In this document: positions 17,197 through 25,492 of the stretch, one piece after another
Numbering within the stretch: the first letter of the stretch is position 1
Layout: each line of letters opens with the position of its first letter
Origin: CAYSLU01 sp964431965
GTDB lineage: Bacteria > Verrucomicrobiota > Kiritimatiellia > CAIKKV01 > CAYSLU01
Assembly (NCBI GenBank): GCA_964431965.1
Contig: CAYSLU010000044.1
Location: forward strand, 1-40,093
Length of the DNA: 40,093 nucleotides
Direction: 5' to 3'
Translations under genes and position numbers: made by a program
Notes under the pieces: model-generated
What the model was told of the DNA's origin: nothing
Database searches by the model: none
Seen by the model: the letters and a program-made list of their open reading frames with translations, nothing else

Positions 17197-17432
17197 GCGT
17201 CGCCAGATCCCATAGGGCGCAACACCACTCCGTATTCCGACGGCGCTTACGCGCGCCTGCTGCAAACCAGCGGATCTCTATGCCGAGCGGCGTTTGTGGT
17301 AGCGGCGCACGAGCCGCGTTCTCAGGCGGGCATGCCCCTTCTCCATCGAGCAGCCCGCTTTCTCTCTGAGCACTGCCGGCACATGGACGGAGATGCGCCC
17401 GGAGTCCTCCGCCCGTGTGTCGTCCGCCCGCG

Positions 17433-17462
17433 TTGACACGTGTTACGCGGCCCCTCTATGAT
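17433..17462 (+). promoter_or_regulatory. Predicted sigma70-type promoter for wzm, overlapping its first ATG
   Basis: TTGACA (17433-17438), an 18-bp spacer and TATGAT (17457-17462) form a near-consensus promoter. Its -10 box contains the ATG at 17458. Transcription would begin near 17469, so translation would use ATG 17473 or 17479 with almost no leader. Nothing else was recognised in the rest of 17126-17457, apart from the divergent promoter. Confidence 0.45.
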
Positions 17463-18336
17463 TCGGCCCTCTATGACCATGCCCGCCCGCCCACCCACGC
17501 TTGCCGACGCGCTGCGCACGACCGCGACAGCACCCGCGCTGATCGTGTCGGCGGGCATCCGGCACCGCTTCCTGCTCCGCCAGGTGATCCGGCGGCTCGT
17601 GGCCGGCCGGTACCGCGGATCGTTCCTGGGGCTCGCCTGGTCGTTTCTCCACCCGCTGCTCATGCTGGCCGTCTACACGTTCGTCTTCGGGGTCATCTTC
17701 CAGGCCCGGTGGGGCTCGGATCCGGTCTCGGCTTCGCGGGTCGGGTTCTCCCTGACCCTCTTCGCGGGCCTGATCCTCTTCAACATCTTCGCCGAGGTTG
17801 TCAACCGCTCGCCGGGCCTCGTGCTGGAGAACCCGAACTACGTGAAGAAGGTGGTCTTCCCGCTCGAGATCCTCCCCATGGCGATCGTCGGTGAAGCCCT
17901 TTTCCATGCCGCCGTAAGCTCCTTCATCCTGGTGGTGGCCATCTCGGTATTCCTCCAGCCGCTGACGTGGACCGCGCTGTTCTTTCCCCTGGCCGTCGTC
18001 CCCCTGGTGTTCCTGACGCTCGGCATGGCCTGGATGCTCGCCGCGCTCGGCGTCTTCATCCGCGACATCGGCCAGAGCATCGGCGTCATCACCACCGTGC
18101 TCTTCTTCATGACGCCGGTCTTCTATCCGCTGACCGCCGTTCCCGAGCGCGTCCGCTGGATCGTCAAGCTCAACCCCCTGTCGACCATCCTCGACACCGG
18201 ACGCCGCGCCCTCCTGTGGGGCCAGGCCCCGGACTGGCCGTGGTTCGGCGTCGCCGCCGGGGTGTCGCTCGTTGTGATGTGCCTCGGCTACGCCGTGTTC
18301 GCCAACCTCAAACGCACGTTCGCGGACGTGATGTGA
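17458..18336 (+). CDS. wzm: ABC-2 type polysaccharide export permease, Wzm type
   Basis: 292 aa from ATG 17458. Six hydrophobic segments are visible, for example WSFLHPLLMLAVYTFVFGVI, FSLTLFAGLILFNIF, FHAAVSSFILVVAISVFL, FLTLGMAWMLAALGVFIRDI, TTVLFFMTPVFYPLTAVP and GVSLVVMCLGYAVFA. The cytoplasmic RYRGSFLGLAWSFLHPLL stretch is the family hallmark of O-antigen/teichoic-acid exporters. It forms the channel through which the Wzt ATPase drives undecaprenyl-linked glycan. Start options are GTG 17440, ATG 17458, 17473 and 17479. A promoter whose -10 box covers 17458 favours one of the last two. It is divergent from wzt, which is unusual because the pair is normally co-transcribed. Confidence 0.94.
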   Translation: MIRPSMTMPARPPTLADALRTTATAPALIVSAGIRHRFLLRQVIRRLVAGRYRGSFLGLAWSFLHPLLMLAVYTFVFGVIFQARWGSDPVSASRVGFSLTLFAGLILFNIFAEVVNRSPGLVLENPNYVKKVVFPLEILPMAIVGEALFHAAVSSFILVVAISVFLQPLTWTALFFPLAVVPLVFLTLGMAWMLAALGVFIRDIGQSIGVITTVLFFMTPVFYPLTAVPERVRWIVKLNPLSTILDTGRRALLWGQAPDWPWFGVAAGVSLVVMCLGYAVFANLKRTFADVM

Positions 18337-18337
18337 C

Positions 18338-18359
18338 GGCCATCGGCCTCCGGCTGGCC
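18338..18359 (+). other. GC-rich hairpin between wzm and the zincin gene
   Basis: An imperfect palindrome with outer arms GGCCA/TGGCC starts one base after the wzm stop and ends just before the next ATG (18365). It has no T-run, so it is a weak terminator candidate at best. Confidence 0.3.
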
Positions 18360-18364
18360 CGACC

Positions 18365-18736
18365 ATGAACTGGAAGCAGCTGACAACCGCGGCGATCGAG
18401 GAGACGGAGGCGTTGCTCGCCGCACTACCGCCAGGTCTGAAGGAGAAAGCGCGCGCCCTGCCCGTCCTGTACGAGCGCTACCCGGACGACGAACTGGTCG
18501 AATCGGGGATCGCACCCGACACAATGGGCCTTTTCGAGGGCCCCTCGCTCATGGAGGGGGCCGATACGGTCGAAGGGCTCCCGCCGCAGGTTACCCTCTT
18601 CCTGATGAACATCCTCGACGAAGCCGAAGACGATCCCGACCGATACCGCCAGGAGGTCCGCACCACGCTGCTGCACGAACTCGGTCACTATCTCGGCCTC
18701 GAAGAAGGCGATCTGATCGCGCGCGACTTGGAATGA
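18365..18736 (+). CDS. Small zincin-like metallopeptidase family protein
   Basis: 123 aa, the usual length of the small bacterial zincin family (PF06262 type). The zinc motif near the C-terminus is HELGHYLGLEEGDL (104-117): His104, Glu105 and His108, with the extended Gly111/Glu114/Asp116 pattern. The preceding YRQEVRTTLLHE helix and the N-terminal part, rich in Glu/Leu/Pro (LPPGLKEKARALPVLYE), are family-typical. There is no signal peptide, so it should be cytosolic. Its biological substrate is unknown. The gene follows wzm by 28 bp across a hairpin and precedes the dehydrogenase by 10 bp, so it may be co-transcribed with the latter. No clear ribosome site precedes the ATG. Confidence 0.88.
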   Translation: MNWKQLTTAAIEETEALLAALPPGLKEKARALPVLYERYPDDELVESGIAPDTMGLFEGPSLMEGADTVEGLPPQVTLFLMNILDEAEDDPDRYRQEVRTTLLHELGHYLGLEEGDLIARDLE

Positions 18737-18746
18737 GAGGAACCAC

Positions 18747-19784
18747 ATGAAGAAGCTCAAGACCGCAGTCGTTGGATTGGGGCGCATTGGCTGGCAGTTC
18801 CACCTGCCGGGAATCCGGGAGCACGAGGGGTTTGAGGCGACAGCTGTGGTCGACCCTCTGGCCGACCGGCGCGACGAGGCGAAGAAGGAGTTCGGCGCCC
18901 GCGGCTACGCGACCCTCGAGGACCTGTTCCGCGCCGAGCAGCTCGATCTCGTGGTGATCGCCTCGCCCACGACGTTCCACCCGGACCAGGCCATCGCGGC
19001 CATGGAGCACGGGATCGACGTGTTCTGCGACAAGCCCATCGCCCCGAACCTCGCCGAGGCCGACCGCATGATCGCCGCCATGGGCCGGACCGGACGCAAG
19101 CTGATGATGTACCAGCCGCACCGCGTCACGCCGGAGACCCAGGCCGCACGCCAGATCATCGACGGCGGGCTGATCGGCTCGCTCTACATGATCAAGATGG
19201 GCATCGGCTGGTTCGTGCGGCGCAACGACTGGCAGGCCCTGCGGAATAACGCAGGCGGCATGCTCAACAACTACGGGGCCCACTTCATCGACAAGATGCT
19301 CTTCCTCACCCGCGGCAAGGCCAAGCGGGTGTGCGGCCAGATGCGGCGCATCGCCAGCCGCGGCGACGCGGACGACGTCGTCAAAGCCGTGATCGAGACC
19401 GAGAGCGGCGTACTGCTCGACCTCGACATCGTCATGGCCTCCGCGTTCCCGCTCAATCCCTGCCTGCTGCTGGGAACAAGGGGCAGCGCGCAGTTTGACG
19501 CCGAGAAGAAGGCCTTCCGCGTCCGGTACTTCAAGGAGGAGGAACTGAGCGCGCTCGACCTGAACACCGCGCTGGCCGCCAAGGGCCGCCTCTACGACAA
19601 CCAGGACCAGATCCCGTGGCGCGACGAGGAAGTGCCCGTGGCGAGTTTCGCGCCCGTCCGCTATTACGACTTCTGCTACGACCACTTCGCGCTCGGAAAG
19701 CCTCCGTTCGTCCCCATCGAGGAGACCCGCGAGGTCATGCGCATCATGGCCGAATGCCGTGCGTCAGCGGGGTGGGATGCGTGA
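18747..19784 (+). CDS. Gfo/Idh/MocA family oxidoreductase
   Basis: 345 aa NAD(P)-dependent sugar or inositol dehydrogenase-like protein. The N-terminal Rossmann motif is VVGLGRIGWQFHLPGI (8-23). VFCDKPIAPNLAEADRM has Lys97 in the position of the catalytic EKP motif, here DKP. The C-terminal domain carries GGMLNNYGAHFIDKMLFL with His179 and Asp182 in the usual active-site positions. Strong ribosome site GAGAGGAACCAC precedes ATG 18747. There is no signal peptide or lipobox, unlike secreted members common in PVC bacteria. It probably oxidises or epimerises a sugar derivative, either for the polysaccharide locus on its left or for catabolism of glycan products from its right. The substrate cannot be read from sequence. 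Confidence 0.93.
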   Translation: MKKLKTAVVGLGRIGWQFHLPGIREHEGFEATAVVDPLADRRDEAKKEFGARGYATLEDLFRAEQLDLVVIASPTTFHPDQAIAAMEHGIDVFCDKPIAPNLAEADRMIAAMGRTGRKLMMYQPHRVTPETQAARQIIDGGLIGSLYMIKMGIGWFVRRNDWQALRNNAGGMLNNYGAHFIDKMLFLTRGKAKRVCGQMRRIASRGDADDVVKAVIETESGVLLDLDIVMASAFPLNPCLLLGTRGSAQFDAEKKAFRVRYFKEEELSALDLNTALAAKGRLYDNQDQIPWRDEEVPVASFAPVRYYDFCYDHFALGKPPFVPIEETREVMRIMAECRASAGWDA

Positions 19785-19797
19785 GGTGCGATGAGCA

Positions 19798-19999
19798 CCA
19801 GTGGTCACAACACCAGAGGTCAGTCGTCGGTGATCCGCAGCCAACAAGTCACTGAGACACCTTCATCATTCACCCCTAATCTTTCGCCCCAATCGCGCAG
19901 AGACAAAGGAGAGAGATTAGGGCGAAAGATCAGGAGGGCTCCACTCCCTTCCATCCGGCCCGCCGCGGGCCGGCGGCCCAGCTGATCACTGACCACTGG
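19798..19999. repeat. Nested inverted repeats between converging genes
   Basis: The interval 19785-20026 has no gene. An outer pair, CCAGTGGTCA (19798-19807) and TGACCACTGG (19990-19999), encloses an inner pair of 15-mers, ATCTTTCGCCCCAAT (19879-19893) and ATTAGGGCGAAAGAT (19916-19930), which match at 14 of 15 positions with a 22-nt loop. It lies between the converging dehydrogenase and SEC-C genes. It could act as a bidirectional terminator, although it lacks a T-run, or it could be a dispersed repeat. Confidence 0.55.
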
Positions 20000-20026
20000 C
20001 GTCCGATCGGCCGCGCGCCAGTCCCT

Positions 20027-21178
20027 TCACATCTGCCCAGCACTCCCCGGAATCCCGCAGCACTTCTTGTACTTCCGCCCGCTGCCGCATGGACAGGGAT
20101 CGTTGCGACCGATCTTTGTACGGGGCTCGGGAAGGTGCATCCGAGCCCCCTGCTCGGCGGGAATCAAAGGCTCCTCCGACGGCACCGGTCCGCCATTCGA
20201 CTCGAGTGCGGCCCGCAGTCGATCGCCCAGCACGGTCAACCTGTTGGGCTTGCGCGCGTGCTCTCTCCGGGACTTCAAACCAAGCGCAACCTGCGCATCC
20301 TCCCAATCGCCGTCCACGGTCTCGTCCACGCGCCCGGCGGCAAATGCCCGCTCCATGACCGACGCCGCTTCCACCGCCTTCAAGTCGACGAGATAGAGAA
20401 CCAGAAACGCATTGAGCGCATCGGATTGACTGGCGAATCGCCCCAGTTGCGCGCACAAGAGGGAGGCGCACTTGTCCCGCGCATCCGGGTGGTGCTCACC
20501 GATCAACGCAAGTGCGTGCGCCGCGGCAACGCGAGCCCATTCGCCGTGAGCCGGGTCGCCCAGGTACAGCGCAAGCGGGCCCACCGCCGCAGGTCCAATC
20601 TCCGCCAGCACGTCCGGCACATCCTCGCCAACCCAGTCGTCGTTCTCTTCGTCTATCCGGCACAGCAGGCCAAGCAACGGGCCAATCGATTCCTCGGCAC
20701 GAAACTCCGCGAGCGCGCGCCATGCGTGAACCGGAGCCCAGACGATCTGACTCCCCTCCGGACCCGTGTGCAGCGCTTCGTCCGTCGCCATCCGAATCAG
20801 GTCGGGGACATGCTCCCGACCGATCCCCATCTTCGCGTAGCAGCCCTTCTCTCCCTCGCGCGGCAACTTGCCGGCGCGCAGGAGTCGGTCGAGCGGCGGG
20901 CCATACGCCTGCTCGCTCAAGGCTATGCCGGGATCCACCTCGGCCTGGATCCCGTAGTCCTCGAGCAAGTCACGGATGCCCAACCGATGCTGCTGGCCGA
21001 ACGAGAACACGGACGTCCCCGGTTCCGCCACGCGTTCGGATCCCTCGGGCGCCAGGTCGTACCGGATCTCTTCATCGTCCAGCCACGCACACAGGCTCTC
21101 CACATCCGCCGCATCGATGCAGACGTAGAGTCCCAGCGCGGGGTCGTTCTTCAACACCACAATCCGATCATCCGTCAT
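20027..21178 (-). CDS. SEC-C motif protein with HEAT-like repeats
   Basis: 383 aa. The last 28 residues are a SEC-C zinc-binding motif, IGRNDPCPCGSGRKYKKCCG (356-375), with Cys362, Cys364, Cys373 and Cys374, like the C-terminal tail of SecA. The middle (about 110-290) is helical and HEAT/PBS-lyase-like: APVHAWRALAEFRAEESIGP, PDVLAEIGPAAVGPLALYLG and RVAAAHALALIGEHHPDAR. The N-terminal 100 residues (VVLKNDPALGLYVCIDAADV) form a separate alpha/beta region that I do not recognise. There is no signal peptide. Such proteins are common and mostly uncharacterised. The SEC-C motif often serves in protein-protein contact. It is downstream of the two heparinase-like genes on the same strand with a 65-bp gap, so it might be the last gene of that unit. 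Confidence 0.85.
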   Translation of the reverse strand: MTDDRIVVLKNDPALGLYVCIDAADVESLCAWLDDEEIRYDLAPEGSERVAEPGTSVFSFGQQHRLGIRDLLEDYGIQAEVDPGIALSEQAYGPPLDRLLRAGKLPREGEKGCYAKMGIGREHVPDLIRMATDEALHTGPEGSQIVWAPVHAWRALAEFRAEESIGPLLGLLCRIDEENDDWVGEDVPDVLAEIGPAAVGPLALYLGDPAHGEWARVAAAHALALIGEHHPDARDKCASLLCAQLGRFASQSDALNAFLVLYLVDLKAVEAASVMERAFAAGRVDETVDGDWEDAQVALGLKSRREHARKPNRLTVLGDRLRAALESNGGPVPSEEPLIPAEQGARMHLPEPRTKIGRNDPCPCGSGRKYKKCCGIPGSAGQM

Positions 21179-21243
21179 GTGTCTATGCTCGCTGATGAGA
21201 GATGATATTCACGCATCCACTGCTGAGACAGCGCACGCGTCCG

Positions 21244-23328
21244 TCACCGCCCCTCGCTCGCCGCTCCAACCGTCAGCCGCTCCGCCCCAACCGACCACTG
21301 GTCAACGAGGCCGCCCTGCTTGTCGCGACGGACCACGGCCAGTTCGGTGAAGCCGCGCATGTCCGGCGTCAGCAGCACACCGCTATCGAGCGGGGCGGCG
21401 ATCGTATCCACGTACGCCTCGCTCTCGACAACCATCGTCAGGACGCGCCGCTGAGCAACCTGGCGAACCGTGAGAGGGGCATCTCCCGTGCGACGCGGCA
21501 CGATGACGGCCATGATCTGGCCGTTCAGGCCCTCGACCTCCGCGATCAGGCGGGGCCTCCGGACCGAGGTGATCCACACGTCGGCGCGGTCGTGGCTGGG
21601 CGCGGCGTCGTTCTTCCCGTACGGCCGCGACCACCACGCCTCGTCGGCGCGCAGCGCGATCCGGTGCGGGTCACTGGGGAAATCAAGCGCGGTCGGAACC
21701 GCGAACGTCACGTCCAGACGCCCGGCACGGCCCACGACCGACGCCTGTCGCTCGCCGTCGATCCGGACCGCAGCCGCGGGGTGCGCGTGAAGCTGCCACC
21801 AGTAACTGTGCTTCGCGTTGTTCTTGTTGATGTTGTCGATCGCGACCATGTACGCGTCGTCGCCGCCCAGGCGCACGAACAGAAAGTGACGGTCCGCCCA
21901 GATGCAGTCCTTCATGTGGGCCATGTCGACCCGCACGTACTCCACGAAGCCGGCGCGCTGGAAGTCCAGCAAGCGCCCGCCCCGCGTGTTCATCCCCCAC
22001 CCCGCGCACGGCAGGTGCGGCTTCCCGTCCACCATCACCACGCTGTGCTGGTCCTCGTCCACGTTGTACCGGCCCGTGTCAATGGCCAGGTACTCGCCAT
22101 GGGCGAAGATCGAGAAATGCCCGCAGTCGGCGTGCTTGTGCGTCTGGGACGCATGGCTGCGGCCTGAGCCAAGCACATTCAGGTAGACCGCACCCCGGCT
22201 CCACGAGGTCCGGAAGTTGGCCAGTTCCGTGCCCGCCGAGTACGTGGCGGTGGGGACGTCGGAGTCCTCAACCGCCGTACACGGCGCCGCAGCGTCCCAG
22301 TACAGCACCGCCTGCATCATGGCCGCATGCGCGTCCACCGACCGGTCCCCATTGTGCGTGCGACGGTACTCTTCCGTCGCATCGCCGTACGGCCGGACCG
22401 GATGGTCCGGTCCCTGGTATGCGTACCACAGGCCGAGGTGGCGCGGATCGCCGTAGTACGCCGCCGTTCCGAGCAGCCACGACAAGCTCTCGGGCAACAG
22501 TAGGCCGTGGTCGTTGATGTTCACCAGCGCGCCGCGGTCCGGGAACAGCAGGCCGAACGTGGCGGTCGGGATGTGGCGCAGGGTGGGCTCGGTTGCGTAC
22601 AGGTCGAGCCGCCCGGTCCGGTGCAGGAGGTGGACGAGCAGGTAGATGTAGTGGAACACCGTGTAGCTGTAGCCCGTGCCCTCGTACCCGTAGCCTTGGG
22701 CGTCGCAGCCGTAGCGCAAGTAGCAGCGAACGTACATCACCGCGTGCTCGATCGTCTGCTCCCAAGCGGGATGCCTACACTCCGGCCCCCAGGCCAGCGC
22801 GCACACGGCGGCGTTGATCGTCTGGCACAGCGAGATGTTCCCGCCACCGGCGTACCCGATGTACGGCTCGGCGCCCCGGTGGTAGTCGATCGCGATCTCG
22901 CGCATGAAGGTCAGCAGCGACTCGCGCGCCCGGGGACTCAAGCTGTCGCGGCACAGGTCGCCGGCCAGCGCAAGCTCCGCGTGCGACAGCGCGGGGAGCT
23001 TGGTCGCCTTCAGGGCTTCCGTCCACCCGATCTTGCGCGCGGCCTGCACCACGTGCTCGATGCACTCCTCCACATAGCGCAGGCAGTCCGCGTCGCCCTC
23101 GAGCCGGTGGATCAGGGCCGCCTCCATGACCATTGGGGTCACCGAAAGCCACGCGAGCGCGCCGTGCGCCACGGGAAAGCCCAAGGACCTCGCATCGCGC
23201 ATCCGTTCGCGGGTGCGCCACCCCAGACGGCCCCACAGCGCGGCATAAGGCTCGCGCCGGATCTTCGGCTGCAGCTCCGCCACCGACATTCCCGCCAGCC
23301 AACCGCGCGACTCGCCTGTATTCGACAT
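21244..23328 (-). CDS. Heparinase II/III-like protein (no signal peptide)
   Basis: 694 aa. The N-terminal two thirds are helical, as in the (alpha/alpha) toroid of PL families acting on uronic-acid polysaccharides. The middle-to-C-terminal part contains the heparinase II/III-type beta-sandwich block: THKHADCGHFSIFAHGEYLA followed by IDTGRYNVDEDQHSVVMVDG. Tyr- and His-rich segments (GYGYEGTGYSYTVFHYIY) resemble the active-site cleft. Heparinase-fold enzymes cleave glycosaminoglycans or alginate by beta-elimination. The real substrate is undetermined, and the active-site Tyr/His cannot be assigned with certainty. The start at 23328 is chosen because AAGGA precedes it by 8 nt. ATG 23337 is an alternative. 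It lies 11 bp after the stop of a second heparinase-like gene. With no signal peptide, a cytoplasmic location is likely. Confidence 0.85.
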   Translation of the reverse strand: MSNTGESRGWLAGMSVAELQPKIRREPYAALWGRLGWRTRERMRDARSLGFPVAHGALAWLSVTPMVMEAALIHRLEGDADCLRYVEECIEHVVQAARKIGWTEALKATKLPALSHAELALAGDLCRDSLSPRARESLLTFMREIAIDYHRGAEPYIGYAGGGNISLCQTINAAVCALAWGPECRHPAWEQTIEHAVMYVRCYLRYGCDAQGYGYEGTGYSYTVFHYIYLLVHLLHRTGRLDLYATEPTLRHIPTATFGLLFPDRGALVNINDHGLLLPESLSWLLGTAAYYGDPRHLGLWYAYQGPDHPVRPYGDATEEYRRTHNGDRSVDAHAAMMQAVLYWDAAAPCTAVEDSDVPTATYSAGTELANFRTSWSRGAVYLNVLGSGRSHASQTHKHADCGHFSIFAHGEYLAIDTGRYNVDEDQHSVVMVDGKPHLPCAGWGMNTRGGRLLDFQRAGFVEYVRVDMAHMKDCIWADRHFLFVRLGGDDAYMVAIDNINKNNAKHSYWWQLHAHPAAAVRIDGERQASVVGRAGRLDVTFAVPTALDFPSDPHRIALRADEAWWSRPYGKNDAAPSHDRADVWITSVRRPRLIAEVEGLNGQIMAVIVPRRTGDAPLTVRQVAQRRVLTMVVESEAYVDTIAAPLDSGVLLTPDMRGFTELAVVRRDKQGGLVDQWSVGAERLTVGAASEGR

Positions 23329-23339
23329 GATGCTCATCC

Positions 23340-25286
23340 TTACGCCTTCCATTCCGCGATGCGGGTGGAGCGCGGCGCGTTCGAACGCGCCGCAAACGGC
23401 TCCGCATACGATCCCTCGACCATCAGGACGCTCCCACCCGCTCCCCCGGCCCGCCGGTGCATGTGCACGAGCCCCGAATCCGAACGCATGTCCGGGGCCC
23501 GGTCCAGAGCGAACTGCAACCGCCGCGTCCACCAGATCGCGTCGACGCTCCCATCCGGCCAGTCCAGCCGGATCTTGCCGTGGCCCGTCTTCGCCGGGTC
23601 GACCACTTCTCCCACGACGGGCCCGGGGTCTTCGCCCACGCGATGCGGAACCAGCACCGTCGCCCAGTCCGCGCTCCACGGATCCAGCCGATCGACCCCC
23701 ACGCGCAGCAGCGGCGCCGGCTCGGGATCGTCCCCCCGGTTCGCCACCCAGCCCCGGCACGGATCCATCTCGCCCTCGTGGAGCGTGAAGCGCGACCCTT
23801 CAGGCGCCAGCGGCACCAGCATCCGGAGCGCGGCCGGCCCATGCTCGCTCCGCACCTCCCGGCGGGCCTCATCGACACGCACGGTGCCCGGCCCGAACTG
23901 CCACGCGCACTCTGCCCGCGGCTTCCAGCCGTCCTCCGACGTGTGGTACAAGTTGTCGAGCACGAGCAGAAAGCGGCCCTGCACCCACACCAGCGTCCGG
24001 TGGTGATCCCCGTAGATCCCCGCGGCGTACCCGTGCATCGTCGGCTCCCAGTAACCACCCCCGTACAAGCCCTGCACGATGGCTGTTCCCTCTGCCTGGT
24101 CCAGCCGCACCGACGCCTCGACGGAGGACTGATTCAAGCCGTTCAGATTGACCGTGCTGTGACCGCGCGTCGAGCAGGCGTAGGCTCGCTGCGGCGTGGC
24201 CAGGTACTTCATGCGGCCCGGATCAGCGATCACGCGCCGACCCGCGAAGTGAAGCTGGATCGAGTTCCGGCTCGGATGCCAGTGGTAGCCCGAACGCCGC
24301 GTGGCATCGAAAGTCACGTAGGTCGCCTCGGGGCCCCAGCCGTCGCGCATCATCACCTGCCGCGCGTCGGAGAAGCAGCGAATGGCCGGGGGATCCGCCT
24401 CGTCCAGGCCCAGTTCGCGCCGCAGGCGCTGCCTCAGCTCCAGCACAGCGGCCAGCGTCGCGTGCGGATGCACGGCCGACGTGCAGTCTCCGATGAGCGA
24501 GAAGAGGCCGTCCGGCTGGACCAATGCCACCAGGTACTCCAGAGCCGCGGCGGCCTGCTCGGGCGTAACCTGGAGGCCGAGCTCCGGCCGCCGGTGCGCG
24601 AGCCGCAGGTATCGAAACTGCATGTTCATGCAGATGTAGTGGTACCAGCCCGTGGCCTCGACGGAGCTGCCGTCGCGGTTGAAATGCCGGTGAAAGGCGT
24701 CGTTGATCGCACGCAATCCCGCGTCCCGCCAGCGCGCGGCATCGTGCAGGAACGCCAGACGCTCCCCCTGCGTAAACAGCGCGTCGCACTGCGTCATTCG
24801 GATGTTGCGCGCCTCGTGCAGATGCTCGACTGAGTCGTTGAGCTGCCGACGCGCAGACTCCACGATGCGAGCGAGCGCGGGCTCGTCGAGCGCGGCGCTC
24901 CCGACGAACTCCGGCAGCGCTCCGAACCAGCCCAGCACCTCCGTGTCGCCTAGCCGGTGCGAGATGACCAGCGGGTCGTGCCGGCCCTTCCCCTGCTCTT
25001 CCTCGGCCTGCGCCATCCCGCGCTCGTAGATGGCCCGGGCAGCGGCGGCATACCGCTCGTCGCGGGTCTGACGGTAAGCGGACGCCAGCACCGGCAGCCA
25101 GCCGGGCGAAAGGCCCCGGTCCCAGCCGCCCGCCGGAACGACTGCGCCCGCCGCCAGAGCGACCGCTCGCTCGACGGCCCGCCCAGCCGACTCGCGTACG
25201 CTGTCGGACCAGGTCGGGATGTCGTCGCCCCATGCTTCTCGCAGACGAGTCTCGTTACGGATCAGTTCGGTGCCGATGGGGGTCAC
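23340..25286 (-). CDS. Heparinase II/III-like protein, second copy (no clear signal peptide)
   Basis: About 648 aa from GTG 25286. An ATG at 25367 would add 27 residues that are low-complexity and look non-coding (SHHHSRPGPRNLNPELWTLP). Neither start has a clear ribosome site. The N-terminal half is a helical toroid. GSSVEATGWYHYICMNMQFR carries conserved aromatic residues. The heparinase II/III block is YHWHPSRNSIQLHFAGRRVI, then ADPGRMKYLATPQRAY and STRGHSTVNLNG. The rest is beta-rich. It is only distantly similar to the adjacent 694-residue protein, so it is not a recent duplicate. It lies in a unit with the sulfatase upstream and the other heparinase-like gene 11 bp downstream. Likely role: elimination cleavage of desulfated uronic-acid oligosaccharides. 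Confidence 0.82.
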   Translation of the reverse strand: MTPIGTELIRNETRLREAWGDDIPTWSDSVRESAGRAVERAVALAAGAVVPAGGWDRGLSPGWLPVLASAYRQTRDERYAAAARAIYERGMAQAEEEQGKGRHDPLVISHRLGDTEVLGWFGALPEFVGSAALDEPALARIVESARRQLNDSVEHLHEARNIRMTQCDALFTQGERLAFLHDAARWRDAGLRAINDAFHRHFNRDGSSVEATGWYHYICMNMQFRYLRLAHRRPELGLQVTPEQAAAALEYLVALVQPDGLFSLIGDCTSAVHPHATLAAVLELRQRLRRELGLDEADPPAIRCFSDARQVMMRDGWGPEATYVTFDATRRSGYHWHPSRNSIQLHFAGRRVIADPGRMKYLATPQRAYACSTRGHSTVNLNGLNQSSVEASVRLDQAEGTAIVQGLYGGGYWEPTMHGYAAGIYGDHHRTLVWVQGRFLLVLDNLYHTSEDGWKPRAECAWQFGPGTVRVDEARREVRSEHGPAALRMLVPLAPEGSRFTLHEGEMDPCRGWVANRGDDPEPAPLLRVGVDRLDPWSADWATVLVPHRVGEDPGPVVGEVVDPAKTGHGKIRLDWPDGSVDAIWWTRRLQFALDRAPDMRSDSGLVHMHRRAGGAGGSVLMVEGSYAEPFAARSNAPRSTRIAEWKA

Positions 25287-25431
25287 GGTGGGTAGGGTCC
25301 AGAGTTCGGGGTTCAGGTTACGAGGGCCGGGGCGGCTGTGATGGTGACTCCTTGCCAGAATGCACATTGAATGATCGTGCAAGCCTATCCGCCGCCTCCC
25401 GCGAAGCAATCACTTTGTCCGCTGCTCGGAC

Positions 25432-25492
25432 GGCCGACACGGAGGTCGGCCCTCCATTCCGGTATCCTGGAGGGACGGGCTACGCCCCGTCC
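25432..25492. repeat. REP palindrome copy 1 (overlaps sulfatase 3' end)
   Basis: 61-bp element starting GGCCGACACGGAGGTCGGCC, ending GGACGGGCTACGCCCCGTCC, with CTCCA/TGGAG arms around a short centre. It has the same layout as four other copies. Its second loop reads CTACGC where the other copies have CTCCGT or CTCTGT. The change creates the TAG stop (25482-25480, minus) used by the sulfatase gene. Confidence 0.9.

Noticed and set aside
18338..18359. Rho-independent terminator after wzm
   Set aside because: The hairpin is GC-rich but imperfect and is not followed by a T-run, so it is listed only as a hairpin.
25287..25370. N-terminal extension of the 648-residue heparinase-like protein to ATG 25367
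   Set aside because: The extra codons come from a degenerate tract (GGTTCAGG/GGTTCGGG-like units) with no ribosome site. Kept only as an alternative start.
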